Assembly (NCBI RefSeq): GCF_003385395.1
Contig: NZ_QNUG01000003.1
Location: 62,001 to 126,000 of the forward strand
Length of the DNA stretch: 64,000 nucleotides
DNA from: Epilithonimonas hispanica
Lineage (GTDB): Bacteria > Bacteroidota > Bacteroidia > Flavobacteriales > Weeksellaceae
Direction: 5' to 3'
A model generated the notes under the pieces. It did not search any database and was not told the DNA's origin. It was given only the letters and a program-made list of their open reading frames with translations. Shown here piece after piece: positions 9,156-20,128 of the stretch. Numbering within the stretch: position 1 is the stretch's first letter; each line of letters opens with the position of its first letter. The translations under genes and the position numbers were made by a program.

Positions 9156-11447
9156 TTACTTTTGATATTTCTGATTTCTGGCATCTTTAATCACCCCAGC
9201 CCAGTTCATTCCGTATCCGAAATCGTAGTTGTGACCTTCGGAATCTTTATGCGTTTCCATATCGTAAGGTACGTCTTCTTTTTGTTTTTCAACAGTCGCC
9301 ATATTTGCAGGCATTTGTAAAGGAAGCAATCCTGAAGGTTCGTATTTCCCAGTTACAATATCTACAACAGCCTGATTTGACACATTGAAATTCATCAAAA
9401 TTGCATCAGCGTGACCTTCAAATTCATTGAAAATCATCGGTTTTGAAGCCGTTACAGAAACAATGACAGGTTTTCCGTTCATTGCTTTGTAAGTGTTTTC
9501 AATCGTCAACAAATCTGTGAAGTTGGTAACAGTCGAAGTTTTATTTTTAAAAGTTCTGTCGTGTACATTTGGTGCAACAACGGGATCGCCCGCAGCGATA
9601 CTTTTCTCACGAGCTTCTGTTGCCGTATAAGTTTGATATTGAAGAGAAATCGGCACGTAACCGTTTCCGCCTTCTTTGGCATCGATGTCGCTATAACCGC
9701 CTTCTTCACTGTGCGGACTTTTCACAAAAACCAATGCAAAATCAGCTTTTGTCGGGTCTTCAGTTACATCGAAATGTTTTTTAATTTGATTAATATCAAC
9801 AGGAAAATCCAAAGACGGAGCCGTATAAATTCCCCACCAGTTGAACGTTGCAGGAGAATATCTCTTCGGAATGTAAACCGTTTTTCTTTCTTTGATTGGA
9901 AGAATATTCGCTTTGTTTTTCAACATTACGATTGATTTTACCTGAGCCTCGTAACCTGCCTTCATAAATTCAGGATTACCAACGATTTTCTTGGTTTCTT
10001 CAACGTTCACGTAAGGATTTTCAAACAATCCCGTTCTGAAGAAGTTTCTCAACAAACGAATTGCAGACTGCTCAAATTTAGCACGGTAAGCTTTTTCGCC
10101 GTGTTCTTTTACACCCATTTGATAGGCTTCCAAAACAGGTTCTTTATCATTATTTCCTCCGAATTGGTCAACGCCAGCTTCCAAAACTTTGTAATGACGC
10201 TCAGCAATTGACAATTTTTCTGCTCCCCAAGGTTTTCCGGCAAATCCGCCGGGAGTTTTTGGTTCGTCTGCCGTAATCAACCAATCGGTACAAACTACGC
10301 CGTCATATTTGTATTTTCCACGAAGTAAATCTGTGATTAAGTATTTGCTGTAACCGTTTCCAACATTTTCGCCGTTTTTAGTATCCTGATTAAAACTAAT
10401 CGTGTAATAAGGCATCACCGCAGAAGCTTCTTTGGTTCCTCCATTTAATTTGAAAGCACCTTCAGTAAAAGGTTTTACGTGGTTTTGGAAATTATTTCCA
10501 GGATAAACCGCAAATTTCCCCATCGCCCAGTGACCGTCGCGACCACCTTCTTCAGGTCCGCCTCCCGGCCAGTGTTTTACCATTGCATTTACGCTTTTGT
10601 TTCCCCAACCGTTTTTATTTCCGATTGTTGTCTGAAAACCATCAATATAACCTCTTCCTAAATCAGCCGTTAATTCCGGACTTTCAGAGAAAACGTAAGC
10701 GATTCTGTACCAACGAGGTTCTGTTCCTAAATCGATTTGTGGAGATAAAGCTGTTGAAATTCCTAAAGCTCTGTATTCCTGAGCAGCAATATTTCCGAAT
10801 TTTCTAACCAATTCAGGGTCGAACGTTGCACCCATTGCCAAACCGTCTGGCCAAAGAGAAATCTGTCCGCCTGCTCCTTCATTAAATTCAGCGGTTACAG
10901 TTGCAGAATGTCTCGGGTCTGTACTGTTATTTGCAGGAATTCCCAATCCTAAACCTTCAATATAAGCCTGAATATTGTTGCTCCATTGTGCGGCAATTGC
11001 GGGAGATTCAACTGTTGTTACCAAAACGTGACGAAGGTTGTCTTCCTTTAAAAATTTCTTTTGCTGGTCTGTTAAATCAGAAGCTTTTGCGCCACTTTCT
11101 TTATACAACATTCCGTTATATTATCCCGCTCTGAAACCATCTGCAGGAGCTGGAACGGATTGGTGACCGCTGTACAACATCAAACCTGCAATCTGTTCGA
11201 TTGTCATTTTTGAAGCTAAATCTTTTGCTCTTTCGTCAACTGGAAGTCTCCAATCTTCGTATTTATCGAGTTTTCCGTTTCTGTTTAAATCTTTAAATTT
11301 ATTTCCGCCAACCGTCAGAATTTTAACACCAGATTCTGAAGAATATCCTAAAACAGGACCTTTAGAATTCGTAACTGTCTGAATGTTTTGTGCAAATGCT
11401 GTTACTCCTAAAAATAATGCAGCAACATTTAAAACCGTTCTTTTCAT
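9156..11447 (-). pseudogene. GH3 glycosidase interrupted by an in-frame stop
   Basis: The whole reading frame is 764 codons and continuous except for one TAA at 11121-11123, after ADGFRAG. Downstream the same frame resumes with YNGMLYKESG and runs to 9156. The first part has a signal peptide and an EF-hand-like loop (DLNRNGKLDKYED) like the other GH3 here. The second part has the barrel with KHWPGGGPEEGG and the presumed nucleophile Asp in VVCTDW. Unlike the GH3 at 3111, there is no obvious fibronectin-III tail. A restart at Met 11111 would lack export and the first barrel strands, so it is probably inactive. It lies 10 bp after the TonB receptor, in its operon. Confidence 0.85.
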
Positions 11448-11457
11448 TTTTTAAATT

Positions 11458-13718
11458 TTAGAAATTAAAGCTTACTGAGAATTGACCTGTTAATGGCATG
11501 ATGTACGTTCCAGTCAACAATCTTTCGTAATATTGACTTGCGTCTGTAATCAATTCGGCACCGTTGATGGTTCCACTTGCACCTCTTTGGTTAAGGAAGT
11601 TGATAACTGTTGCGCCAAGACTGATATTTTTGTTAACCGTATAATTCAAACCGCCGAAGGTTTCCCATCTTGGAGCGAAATACAATGCGTTGGTAATACT
11701 TGCATATTGCTTAGAGAAATATCTGAAACTAGCCCAGAATCTGAATTTCCCTGTTGTATAACTCGGGCGATTTCCATTAATGTTTTCGCAACTCCAACCA
11801 CGTTTTTGTCTCCATAATTGTAATTCTGTCCAAAAGCATCAAATGCAAAATCTTTGTAAACCGGATTTTGGAACGTAATCAAATAGTGTAAGTTGAATCC
11901 TTTGAAAGGCTTTAAAACAAAGTCAGTTGTCCAACCCAAAGTCTGAATACTGTAATCTACCTGAGCAACGCTTACCTGAGTTGTGTTGCTAGGATTTACA
12001 AGGTTGTATCTTCCCAAGTATCCGTTTTTCGTCAACCAAGTAGCCTGAGAAATCAACTGAATGAAATTGGTATTCCAGAAAACTCCAAACGCTCCCAATG
12101 GACTTTTGATTTTCCCTGTATCTGGCGTGAATGGCTGAGAATAACTCTCCAATCTTCTGTTTTCTTCGGTATATAAGAAGTTAGCTAAAAGCCCAAAGTT
12201 TTTATTGATGTTATAAGTCGCATTCAAACTTCCTGCAACGTGGAACCAGTTTTCTTTGATATTCTGGAAATCATTAGCTCTAAAAACAAAATTTTGTGTT
12301 CTTGGTGTCGTAGAATATTGTCCGTCAATGATTTGATTTCTTAAATGTAAACCGTAGCTTAAATTGAAGTTATCTGAAATTTTCCACTCGTCGTTTGCAT
12401 AAACTGAAAGTTTATTTTCTGTTCCGCTGTGGAATTCTCCTCCAGAGTTATAATTGTAGAATCCATAACTATCTGTATTTGGACCAATCAATCTCTGAGG
12501 TTGCGCACCAACAGTCTGGAAGAAGAACGAACGGTTTGAAGTGAATTTATCGATGTTATAATATTGTTCCAACAAACCAACCGTCACATTGTGATTTCTG
12601 ATTTGCTTGTTTAATGAAAAACGACCTGCGATATTGGTAATCGGAGTTTCTGGCGTGTGCATCGCCAACTGAGTTCCAACCGGACCTGAGTAAGCCTGAC
12701 CGTTTGAAGCCAAAGTATAACCTGCAGAAGCATCAGCATTGAAAATACTCAAAGGAATAATGGTTGACATTCTTGCTGTTGCAAAATGCGTTCTTGTTGA
12801 GAACTTGAAATTCCAACCGTTATTCAATAAATAATTCCCGAAAATATCGATGTTGTGAGAAGAAGTTCTGTTGTCTTTTCCGCTCATTCCAGCCCAATAA
12901 TCCTGACCTGAAAGGATATCTTTCATTCTGATTTGTCCATCGTTCACAACATAAGAATCTCTACCGATTCTGAAATTGTCAAGCTCAGTTACTTTTCCTT
13001 CTGCTCCATATTGGAAAACCGCGTAGTTTCCTACATTGAAAGAATCTGCGTATTTATATAAAATTGAGATTTTACCTTTATCATCATTGAAATATTTGGT
13101 AAGTCCAGCTCTGAAAATCTTGGTTTCGTCTACATTTCTGTTGAATCCTAACTTGAAAGTACTTGGGTCGTAATTCGCAAAAGCACCAACTGTGTACGTC
13201 CAACCGTTTTTGGAAATTGGTCCGGAAGCATTAACATCACCTTGCAACCATCCAAAATTACTTGTCGTGAACTTTCCTTTTAATTTAAAATCTTTAGTTC
13301 CCGTTTGAGAATAAGAGTTAACCGCAAAACCAAGGTCGCCCATTGTGTTCGCTAATTGGTCCATTTTCAAAAGTCCGGTTCTTTCAAGACCTACACTTTG
13401 TCTCCACGTTTTGTTGGGAAGTTCCGGCCAGAAAAAGTAAACGGAAGGCAAGTCATTTTCAAGAATTGTAATACCTCCAACCGTTGCCGGCAAACCGATA
13501 TTCACGTCTCTTGGACTCGTGTTATTGGTTGCATTCAGCATTACGTTTCTGTTGTTGTCTTCTTTAGAAGAAGTCACGGTTTTTACACCTTCCTGAGTTT
13601 TTGAAGCTTCTTTCAAAGCGTTTTTTACAGCCAGACTATCTGTCTTCTCTTGACCAAAAGCTGTGGCAAATGAAAGTATCAGTCCTAAAGCTGAAATTTT
13701 CAAAGTTGATTTTCTCAT
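11458..13718 (-). pseudogene. TonB-dependent outer-membrane receptor, frameshifted
   Basis: The product would be a receptor of about 753 residues with a signal peptide (to about residue 22). A plug region contains VNIGLPATVGGITILENDLPSV. A long beta-barrel rich in aromatic residues follows. The frame is lost near 11786-11791: after YGDKNVVGVA the product leaves the family, while the other frame continues ENINGNRPSYTTGKFRFWAS and ends with TGQFSVSFNF. The final aromatic residue is typical of barrel proteins. One missing base explains it. There is no carboxypeptidase-like N-terminal domain and no SusD partner, so this is not a SusC. It would have imported the oligosaccharide used by the genes downstream. 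Confidence 0.8.
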
Positions 13719-14173
13719 TTTCTCTATTATATATTTTTAATTTTCTTTTGAAAAACAACAAGAGATATAGCAACATCAAAATATGAAGTTGTAAATAACT
13801 CAATGATATTTAAGGAGTTTACTTCTGAATTATATCAGCCTGAAATCGAATTTGTGGTACTAAAAATTTCTCTATTATATTCTATTATTTTCTCTACTTC
13901 AATGATGACAAACCAATGTTTCATATTGAAGCATTGCGATTGTACATTAAATTTTTATAACTAACAAATAAATATTAAGAAAAATTAACATTCACAATAA
14001 ATAATTAATAATCAATAGCTTATAATGGTTTTAAAATTAAAAATCTTATTGATTCAATAAGAATCAATGAGATAATCAAATAAAAGATTTACCATTTTTA
14101 CAGCTTAGGACGCTTTATTCTTATATTAACTGAAATTAATGCTAAATTTGCTCACACAGCCTTAAAAAAACAA
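13719..14173. promoter_or_regulatory. 455-bp divergent regulatory region
   Basis: This AT-rich region separates the minus-strand TonB receptor from the plus-strand Nudix regulator. The word TTTCTCTATTATAT occurs at 13719-13732 and again at 13867-13880. The second copy is followed by a further TTTTCTCTA at 13888-13896. These repeats are candidate operators for the adjacent regulator. TAAATTTG at 14143-14150 fits the Bacteroidota -7 consensus TAnnTTTG for the regulator gene. No copy of the AraR-type palindrome was seen here. Confidence 0.45.
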
Positions 14174-14923
14174 ATGGATTCTAAACAGCAGATTTTGCTT
14201 CGTTCCGATGAAGCAAAAGAAATTTATTTACCTCATCTATCCCTAGACCCCGTCATTTTCGGTTTTGAAAATAACAAACTAAAAGTTCTTATGCTACAAA
14301 TGAACTATCGCGGAAAATGGTTATTGCCAGGCGGTTATGTTAGAAAGGACGAAGATTTGGATGACGCTATTGTTAGAAATTTAAAAGAACGGGCTGGAGT
14401 TTCCGATGCCTATCTAGAAGAATTTGGAGCTTTTGGAAAAAAAAATAGAAGCGAATTTTATTATGAGGATTTTGATGAAACGCTTTTCTACAAGCAGAGG
14501 TTTATTTCGATTGGTTATCTTGCATTGTACAATCCAACTCAGACGACATTGGTAAAAGATGAAATAAGTACGACTTGCGAATGGATCTATCTTGATCAAT
14601 TGGGCAATATAGATATTGCTATGGATCACCGAGAAATTATAGAAAAAGCATTGTTGACTTTGAGAGAAAAAATCTCTATCAAACCAATTGGATATAATCT
14701 TCTTCCCGAAAAGTTTACGCTTTCTGAACTCCAAAAACTATATGAAGTAATTTTAGGAAAAGAATTGAATCGTGGTAATTTCTACCGAAAAATCAAGAAT
14801 CTAGGAATACTTAGAAAACTGGATGAACAAAGACGCGGAGGCGCACACAAAGCTCCAGATCTCTATTCTTTTGATGAAGAAAATTATAACAAAGCCCTGG
14901 AAAGTGGTTTGGTTAACTGGTAA
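14174..14923 (+). CDS. Nudix-domain transcriptional regulator (NrtR/AraR/XylR type)
   Basis: This 249-residue protein has a Nudix fold (about residues 20-155) followed by a winged-helix DNA-binding region that begins at PIGYNLLPEKFTLSELQKLYE. The Nudix box (about 53-75) is degenerate: where active enzymes have REUxEExGU it reads RNLKERAGV, so hydrolysis is unlikely. In Bacteroidota such proteins sense sugars and repress utilisation genes. It stands divergent from the damaged TonB/GH3/esterase locus and convergent with the transketolase genes. The simplest reading is that it controls the former. It is a paralogue of the regulator at 20129. A xylose-responsive role is possible but unproven. Confidence 0.8.
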   Translation: MDSKQQILLRSDEAKEIYLPHLSLDPVIFGFENNKLKVLMLQMNYRGKWLLPGGYVRKDEDLDDAIVRNLKERAGVSDAYLEEFGAFGKKNRSEFYYEDFDETLFYKQRFISIGYLALYNPTQTTLVKDEISTTCEWIYLDQLGNIDIAMDHREIIEKALLTLREKISIKPIGYNLLPEKFTLSELQKLYEVILGKELNRGNFYRKIKNLGILRKLDEQRRGGAHKAPDLYSFDEENYNKALESGLVNW

Positions 14924-14964
14924 ACAGATTTTCCTTTGAAATATTTCTATTTTTCTAAAATTCA

Positions 14965-14998
14965 AAAAAATTCCGAATCAAAGTCCGGAATTTTTTTT
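14965..14998. terminator. Bidirectional terminator
   Basis: TTCCG/CGGAA with flanking runs of A (before) and T (after) forms a stem that works on both strands. It lies between the plus-strand regulator and the minus-strand transketolase operon. Confidence 0.8.
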
Positions 14999-15012
14999 GT
15001 TAAATTTCACTA

Positions 15013-15966
15013 TTATTTTCTAGAAATAGCTTTCTTCACAGCTTTTACAATTGCTTCCGCATTCAAGCCGTATTTGTCCATCAACTCGGCTGGTGTTACG
15101 CTTTCTCCAAAGCTGTCATTTACCGCAACATATTCTTGAGGAACGTAATATTCTGTCGTTAAAACCTGAGCAACACTGTCACCAAGTCCACCTAATCTGT
15201 TGTGTTCTTCGGCAGTTACGATGCAACCTGTTTTTTTGATTGATTTTAAAATCGCTTCAGAATCCAAAGGTTTGATGGTGTGAATATTAATGATTTCTGC
15301 ATCAATTCCTTCTGCTTCCAAGATTTCTCCAGCTTTGATTGCTTCCCAAACCAAGTGTCCAGTTGCAACAATTGTTACATCTTTCCCTTCGTTTACCATC
15401 CAAGCTTTTCCAATTTCGAATGTTTGATTTTCATCTGTAAAAACAGGAATCACAGGTCTTCCGAATCTCAAATAAACCGGACCGTGGTGTTCTGCAATTG
15501 CTATAGTTGCTGCTTTGGTTTGGTTATAATCACAAGTATTGATTACTGTCATTCCAGGAAGCATTTTCATTAATCCAATATCTTCCAAAATCTGATGTGT
15601 TGCGCCATCTTCACCCAAAGTTAATCCTGCGTGAGACGCACAGATTTTCACATTTTTATCAGAATAAGCTACCGACTGACGAATCTGGTCATAAACTCTA
15701 CCTGTAGAAAAGTTCGCAAAAGTACCTGTGAATGGGATTTTACCTTCGATTGCCAAACCTGCTGCAATTCCGATCATATTCGCTTCCGCAATTCCGATTT
15801 GGAAAAATCTCTCCGGTGCTTTTTCTATGAATTTTTCCATTTTCAAAGAACCAATAAGATCTGCGCAAAGTGCTACAACATCAGGATTTTTGTCCGCCAA
15901 TTCTGCCAATCCAGCTCCAAATCCACTTCTGGTATCTTTACTTTCTGTATATGTATATTTTTTCAT
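15013..15966 (-). CDS. Transketolase, C-terminal subunit
   Basis: This 317-residue protein is the pyrimidine-binding and C-terminal half of a split transketolase (EC 2.2.1.1). It shows GIAEANMIGIAAGLA, which contributes the Glu that activates thiamine diphosphate, and HAGLTLGEDGATHQ. The partner subunit is encoded 11 bp upstream at 15978. The pair moves two-carbon units between pentose and triose/hexose phosphates. Here it would drain D-xylulose-5-phosphate made from L-arabinose. It is the third gene of the tal-tkt operon that carries an AraR-type palindrome before its first gene. It ends at a bidirectional terminator. Confidence 0.9.
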   Translation of the reverse strand: MKKYTYTESKDTRSGFGAGLAELADKNPDVVALCADLIGSLKMEKFIEKAPERFFQIGIAEANMIGIAAGLAIEGKIPFTGTFANFSTGRVYDQIRQSVAYSDKNVKICASHAGLTLGEDGATHQILEDIGLMKMLPGMTVINTCDYNQTKAATIAIAEHHGPVYLRFGRPVIPVFTDENQTFEIGKAWMVNEGKDVTIVATGHLVWEAIKAGEILEAEGIDAEIINIHTIKPLDSEAILKSIKKTGCIVTAEEHNRLGGLGDSVAQVLTTEYYVPQEYVAVNDSFGESVTPAELMDKYGLNAEAIVKAVKKAISRK

Positions 15967-15977
15967 TGTTATTAGTT

Positions 15978-16826
15978 TTAGTAATCACCCAAAGTTTCTT
16001 CTAATTGGTCTAATGCTTTTTGCAATTGCTCATCGTTAGGAGCTTTTCCGTGCCACGCGTGCGTTCCCATCATATAATCTACACCGTGACCCATTTCTGT
16101 TTTCAAAAGAATACAGATTGGTTGTCCTTTTCCAGTTAGAGATTTTGCTTCGTCCAGAACTTTCACAATTTCTTCAAAATCGTTTCCGTTTTCTACTTCA
16201 AGAACTTTCCAGTCAAACGCTTCGAATTTTGTTCTAAGATTTCCTAAAGAAAGAACTTTAGAAGTTGGTCCATCGATTTGCTGTCCGTTATAATCTACAG
16301 TTGCAATCAGGTTATCCACTTTGTTGTGAGAAGCGTACATTATTGCTTCCCAGTTTTGACCTTCCTGTAATTCTCCATCACCGTGAAGGCTAAAAACCAA
16401 GTTCTCATCTTTATCTAATTTCTTACCGATAGCGTGACCAATTGCCACAGACAAACCTTGTCCCAAAGAACCAGAAGCGATTCTGACACCTGGCAAACCT
16501 TCGTGTGTAGTTGGATGTCCTTGCAATCTGGAATTCAGTTTTCTGAAAGTGGCTAATTCTGATTTGTCAAAATAACCAGCGTGCGCCAAAACACTATAAA
16601 AAACCGGCGAAATATGTCCATTGGAAAGATAAAAAGCATCTTCCCCTTTAGCTTTCATATCGAAGCCTTCTTTACGTTTCATCGCATCAAAATACAATGC
16701 AACCAAAAAGTCTGTACAACCAAGCGATCCACCAGGATGTCCGGATTGACAAGCGTGAACCATTCTTACAATATCTCTTCTGACTTGAGAAGCGATACTT
16801 TGAAGTTTTGAAATATCGTGAGCCAT
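15978..16826 (-). CDS. Transketolase, N-terminal subunit
   Basis: This 282-residue protein is the thiamine-diphosphate pyrophosphate-binding half of the split transketolase. Motifs are GHPGGSLGCTDFLVALYFD near the start, SNGHISP, and HGDGELQEGQNWEA with the Mg/TPP site. The length fits the two-subunit form rather than the roughly 650-residue fused enzyme. The gene starts 6 bp after the transaldolase-like gene and is followed closely by the C-terminal subunit. That arrangement fits a single transcript making equal amounts of both halves. Confidence 0.9.
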   Translation of the reverse strand: MAHDISKLQSIASQVRRDIVRMVHACQSGHPGGSLGCTDFLVALYFDAMKRKEGFDMKAKGEDAFYLSNGHISPVFYSVLAHAGYFDKSELATFRKLNSRLQGHPTTHEGLPGVRIASGSLGQGLSVAIGHAIGKKLDKDENLVFSLHGDGELQEGQNWEAIMYASHNKVDNLIATVDYNGQQIDGPTSKVLSLGNLRTKFEAFDWKVLEVENGNDFEEIVKVLDEAKSLTGKGQPICILLKTEMGHGVDYMMGTHAWHGKAPNDEQLQKALDQLEETLGDY

Positions 16827-16832
16827 AATCGA

Positions 16833-17486
16833 TTATTGCATTTTTTGTGAATCCTTGATAAACTGCTCTAATCCGCTATCTGTCAAAGGATGTTTAAGTA
16901 AAGATAAAATCGGTTGGATAGGACAAGTCACAACATCTGCTCCAATTTTTGCACAATTGATAATATGCATCGCGTGACGAACAGAAGCTGCTAGAATGTC
17001 AGTTTCGAAACCATAATTATCAAAGATTACTCTGATTTCTTCAATCAAATTCAAGCTGTCTGTTGAGATATCATCTAATCTTCCTAAAAATGGAGAAACG
17101 TAAGTTGCTCCAGCTTTCGCTGCCAAAAGTGCTTGTCCAGAAGAGAAAATCAAAGTACAGTTGGTTTTGATTCCTTTGTTTGAAAAATATTTTAAGGCTT
17201 TTACACCATCTTTTATCATTGGGATTTTCACCACAATATTTGGATGAATAGCTGCAAGAACTTCGCCTTCTGCAATCATTTCCTCATAAGTTGTTGAAAG
17301 AACTTCTGCAGAGATGTCTCCATCTACAATATCGCAAATGTCTTTGTAATGTTTAAGAATCGCTTCGTTTCCGCTGATGCCTTCTTTTGCCATCAAGGAT
17401 GGATTGGTCGTTACACCGTCTAGAATTCCTAAGTCATTGGCTTCTTTGATCTGCTCAAGATTCGCAGTGTCTATAAAAAATTTCAT
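16833..17486 (-). CDS. tal: Transaldolase / fructose-6-phosphate aldolase family (short type)
   Basis: This 217-residue cytosolic Schiff-base aldolase is of the short TalC/FSA type. It begins [20 protein letters not shown] and carries [21 protein letters not shown] with the Schiff-base lysine, and [30 protein letters not shown]. In this family transaldolase and fructose-6-phosphate aldolase activities are hard to tell apart. The neighbouring split transketolase favours the pentose-phosphate transaldolase role. It is the first gene of the tal-tkt operon. A 25-bp AraR-type palindrome lies 21-45 nt upstream of its start, which suggests induction by arabinose. Confidence 0.88.
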   Translation of the reverse strand: MKFFIDTANLEQIKEANDLGILDGVTTNPSLMAKEGISGNEAILKHYKDICDIVDGDISAEVLSTTYEEMIAEGEVLAAIHPNIVVKIPMIKDGVKALKYFSNKGIKTNCTLIFSSGQALLAAKAGATYVSPFLGRLDDISTDSLNLIEEIRVIFDNYGFETDILAASVRHAMHIINCAKIGADVVTCPIQPILSLLKHPLTDSGLEQFIKDSQKMQ

Positions 17487-17506
17487 AAATATTTAGTTTA
17501 AATTTT

Positions 17507-17531
17507 ATAAGTGTTAAAATTACATTTATTT
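17507..17531. promoter_or_regulatory. Candidate AraR operator, site 1 (tal-tkt operon)
   Basis: TATAAGTGT-N7-ACATTTATT is an imperfect 25-bp palindrome of the same design as sites at 20033, 29883 and 41706. It begins 21 nt upstream of the tal start codon. The arm spacing of 7 is conserved in all four sites. Confidence 0.75.
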
Positions 17532-17586
17532 TCCAATTGGTAAAATTTTATTTAAGAATATTTGAAATAAAATCAAATGATATTTA

Positions 17587-19968
17587 TTAGTTGATATTTT
17601 GATTGAGTAATCTTATTCCAACAATTTTCGCTGTGTATTGTTCTTCTTTTCCAATTATTTTCACAATAAGCGTTTCCTTGTCGTATTCAGATGGTGGAAT
17701 TGGAATTACCAAATGTTGCAAGCTTGCACCTTTTGATCCATCCAAAGTTTTAGAAATGATATTTTTACCATTAATCTCAATATTCAAACTGCGATTTTTA
17801 TCTAAATCAAAATAAGAAATGTAAAGAAACTTAGCTTTTTTATTCTTATTTCTCATCTCATAGCTAAACCAAGCTTTGGAATCTCTAAAGTGATATTCAT
17901 CAAAATAGCCTGCATAAGAATCGGGACTTTTGAAGAAATGATCCGACTCTGGTTGCTGTTCTCCCAAAGAAATCTTGTCTTCTGTAATGCTTTCTAATTT
18001 CCTCAGTTCTTGCTCTTCTTTAGCTTTCTGAGTCATCAATTCCTCAATTTTATCTTCATCTGCCTGAGGCCAATAAATGATATATCGCTCTGCCTGAATC
18101 GTATTAAAAGGTACTAATTCCAAACCATCTTTGAATTTTTCTTTTGGATAAACTCCATCCAATTTGAATTTCAAACCTTGTGTATTTTCTTTTTTGATAT
18201 GTTCTAAAACTGACGAAGAATTCCCAACAATCACAGGAATATCATTCAATGGAATTGGTGTTCCGTGCGCAATATGTCCTCCTCTACTGTCATCTGCAAA
18301 TAATCCCAATTGGTTTTCTGTTCCATACTTCGACGCTAAAACAATCGGTCCGTATTTGAAAGCGTAATAATCTGAACCATCAGGAAGTTGTTCCGCAGAA
18401 AGATGCATTGGCAGTTGCATCACGACAACATCACCGTTTTTCCAAGTTCTATTAATATTAGAATAGCCGTCTTGGTCTTTATTGATTGGATATTCTTTAT
18501 TATTAATTAAAATTTTGACTTCCGAAGCATTTGTCCAATCTGGAATTCTTAGTTTTAAATTGAATTTTGATTTGTTTTTTAAATTGAAAATCAACTTAGT
18601 ATCGGAAGATTCTGGAAAATGATTGATTTGAGTAACTGTCACATTTTTCTCTTTCCAATTAAGTTTTGAAGGAATAAAAAGATTGACTAAAAGATCTTGT
18701 TCTGTATGGGCATAGATCATCTCTCCATATTTCCCGTGATTCTCCAAACCAGAACCTACACAACACCAAAAACTAGTTTCCGGCTGAGAGTAAACTCTGT
18801 AATGTCCCGGACGCATTGGCGTGAAATATACAAAACCACCTTTCTCATTGTGCTGGGTCGATAAAATATGATTGTAAAGCGCTTTTTCATAATAATCCAT
18901 ATACGATGACGAACCAGAAGTCGCGAAAAGATCTTTGGAAAGTTTCAGCATATTGTACGTATTGCAGGTTTCCGGACCTTCTACACTTTTCATCATTCCA
19001 CTAAAATCTGTAATCGGATTGAAATGTTCACTCACACTATTTCCTCCAATTGCAACGGATCTTTTATGAACCACATTCTGCCAAAACAAATCTGTAGCCT
19101 GATTCCAGTTTTGATCATTGGTGATATCAGCAATTCTCTTGAACCCAATCACTTTAGGAATTTGGGTGTTGGCGTGCATTCCTGTCAGGACATCTTTCTT
19201 TTCCAGAAGCGGATCAAGAACTGTGTCTTGTGAAAAATCTTTGGCTAATTTAAGATACTTTTTGTCGCCAGTTATATTGTAAACATCAGCAAAAACTTCG
19301 TTCAAACCGCCGTGTTCGCTGATGAGCAAAGTTTGGATTTGATTTCTGGATAATTTTGAAGTGGTGGCAATCATCCAATCCGTCAGTTTGATGAGCATTT
19401 TTTTGGCTTTCTTGCTGTCTGTGTACCAATAAGCATCGCGCAATCCGGAATAGATTTTGTGAATATTATACAAAGGAACCCAACGGTCATTAAGACTAAA
19501 AAGAGAAGAACGGATATTGCCTTCGGAAATTTCTTTCCAGATTGCTTTTCCATTGGGAACTCCTGAAATGTAGCCATTTCCAGACGCATTTTGGCAGATT
19601 TCCAATTGATTGATCATATAATCTAATCTTTCCTTGATTTTGAAATCTCCCGTGGAAGCGTACATCAAAGAAAGCGCAGATAAATAATGTCCACCAATAT
19701 GTCCATCCAAGCCTGTATTTTCCCAGTTGGGGTAATTATTTGCATTTGTTTTTAGTCCAGCTTCTTTAAAATATGGCGCCAGTAAACGATCTGGATTAAG
19801 TGAAAGAATGTATTGTTTATCGACATTCATTGCGTTTTTGAAGTTGCTATCCAGCAGTTGAACATCCTGAAGTTGGAAATATGAGATTTTTTGATATTTT
19901 TGGTTTTTTTGAGCTCCAATCCATTGGAAAGCAAACAATAAAATTATAATGACTTTTTGATTCATCAT
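17587..19968 (-). CDS. GH127 beta-L-arabinofuranosidase
   Basis: This 793-residue exported enzyme of the former DUF1680 family, now GH127, removes beta-linked L-arabinofuranose. A signal peptide (to about residue 19) precedes an (alpha/alpha) barrel. The family catalytic/zinc residues are visible: Glu333 and Cys335 in GPETCNTYNM, and the Cys402-Cys403 pair in WCCVGSG. By analogy with HypBA1, Cys402 would be the nucleophile. A C-terminal jelly-roll extension follows (about 660-793, with EIVPIPPSEYD-like content). The gene is divergent from the AraR-like regulator, and a candidate operator sits 65 nt upstream. It would act on arabinan or pectic/glycoprotein side chains. The tal gene follows after 100 bp. 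Confidence 0.88.
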   Translation of the reverse strand: MMNQKVIIILLFAFQWIGAQKNQKYQKISYFQLQDVQLLDSNFKNAMNVDKQYILSLNPDRLLAPYFKEAGLKTNANNYPNWENTGLDGHIGGHYLSALSLMYASTGDFKIKERLDYMINQLEICQNASGNGYISGVPNGKAIWKEISEGNIRSSLFSLNDRWVPLYNIHKIYSGLRDAYWYTDSKKAKKMLIKLTDWMIATTSKLSRNQIQTLLISEHGGLNEVFADVYNITGDKKYLKLAKDFSQDTVLDPLLEKKDVLTGMHANTQIPKVIGFKRIADITNDQNWNQATDLFWQNVVHKRSVAIGGNSVSEHFNPITDFSGMMKSVEGPETCNTYNMLKLSKDLFATSGSSSYMDYYEKALYNHILSTQHNEKGGFVYFTPMRPGHYRVYSQPETSFWCCVGSGLENHGKYGEMIYAHTEQDLLVNLFIPSKLNWKEKNVTVTQINHFPESSDTKLIFNLKNKSKFNLKLRIPDWTNASEVKILINNKEYPINKDQDGYSNINRTWKNGDVVVMQLPMHLSAEQLPDGSDYYAFKYGPIVLASKYGTENQLGLFADDSRGGHIAHGTPIPLNDIPVIVGNSSSVLEHIKKENTQGLKFKLDGVYPKEKFKDGLELVPFNTIQAERYIIYWPQADEDKIEELMTQKAKEEQELRKLESITEDKISLGEQQPESDHFFKSPDSYAGYFDEYHFRDSKAWFSYEMRNKNKKAKFLYISYFDLDKNRSLNIEINGKNIISKTLDGSKGASLQHLVIPIPPSEYDKETLIVKIIGKEEQYTAKIVGIRLLNQNIN

Positions 19969-20032
19969 ATTATTGAGATTTAAAATTAATTTTAGAGATG
20001 ATTTTTAGAATTAAAATCATTTCCTAATTTTT

Positions 20033-20057
20033 AATAAATGTAAATTAAACATTTATT
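20033..20057. promoter_or_regulatory. Candidate AraR operator, site 2 (GH127 / araR)
   Basis: AATAAATGT-N7-ACATTTATT is a perfect palindrome in both 9-bp arms. It lies in the 160-bp gap between the divergent GH127 and regulator genes, so one site could serve both. It is the best copy of the four and implies autoregulation. Confidence 0.8.
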
Positions 20058-20092
20058 TTATTATTTATAAGGTTTTCAATAATTAAAAATTA

Positions 20093-20100
20093 TAGATTTG
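20093..20100 (+). promoter_or_regulatory. Candidate -7 element of the AraR-like gene
   Basis: TAGATTTG matches TAnnTTTG, the Bacteroidota primary sigma -7 consensus. It lies 28 nt before the regulator ATG and 36 nt after the palindrome. I see no good TTG at -33, so the call is tentative. Confidence 0.4.
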
Positions 20101-20128
20101 TAAATTATTAAAAAATTAATACCATTTA

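Noticed and set aside
11646-11790. Alternative C-terminus of the TonB receptor
   Set aside because: The last 45 or so residues of the longer frame are out of frame with the receptor family; the correct barrel end is in the adjacent frame.
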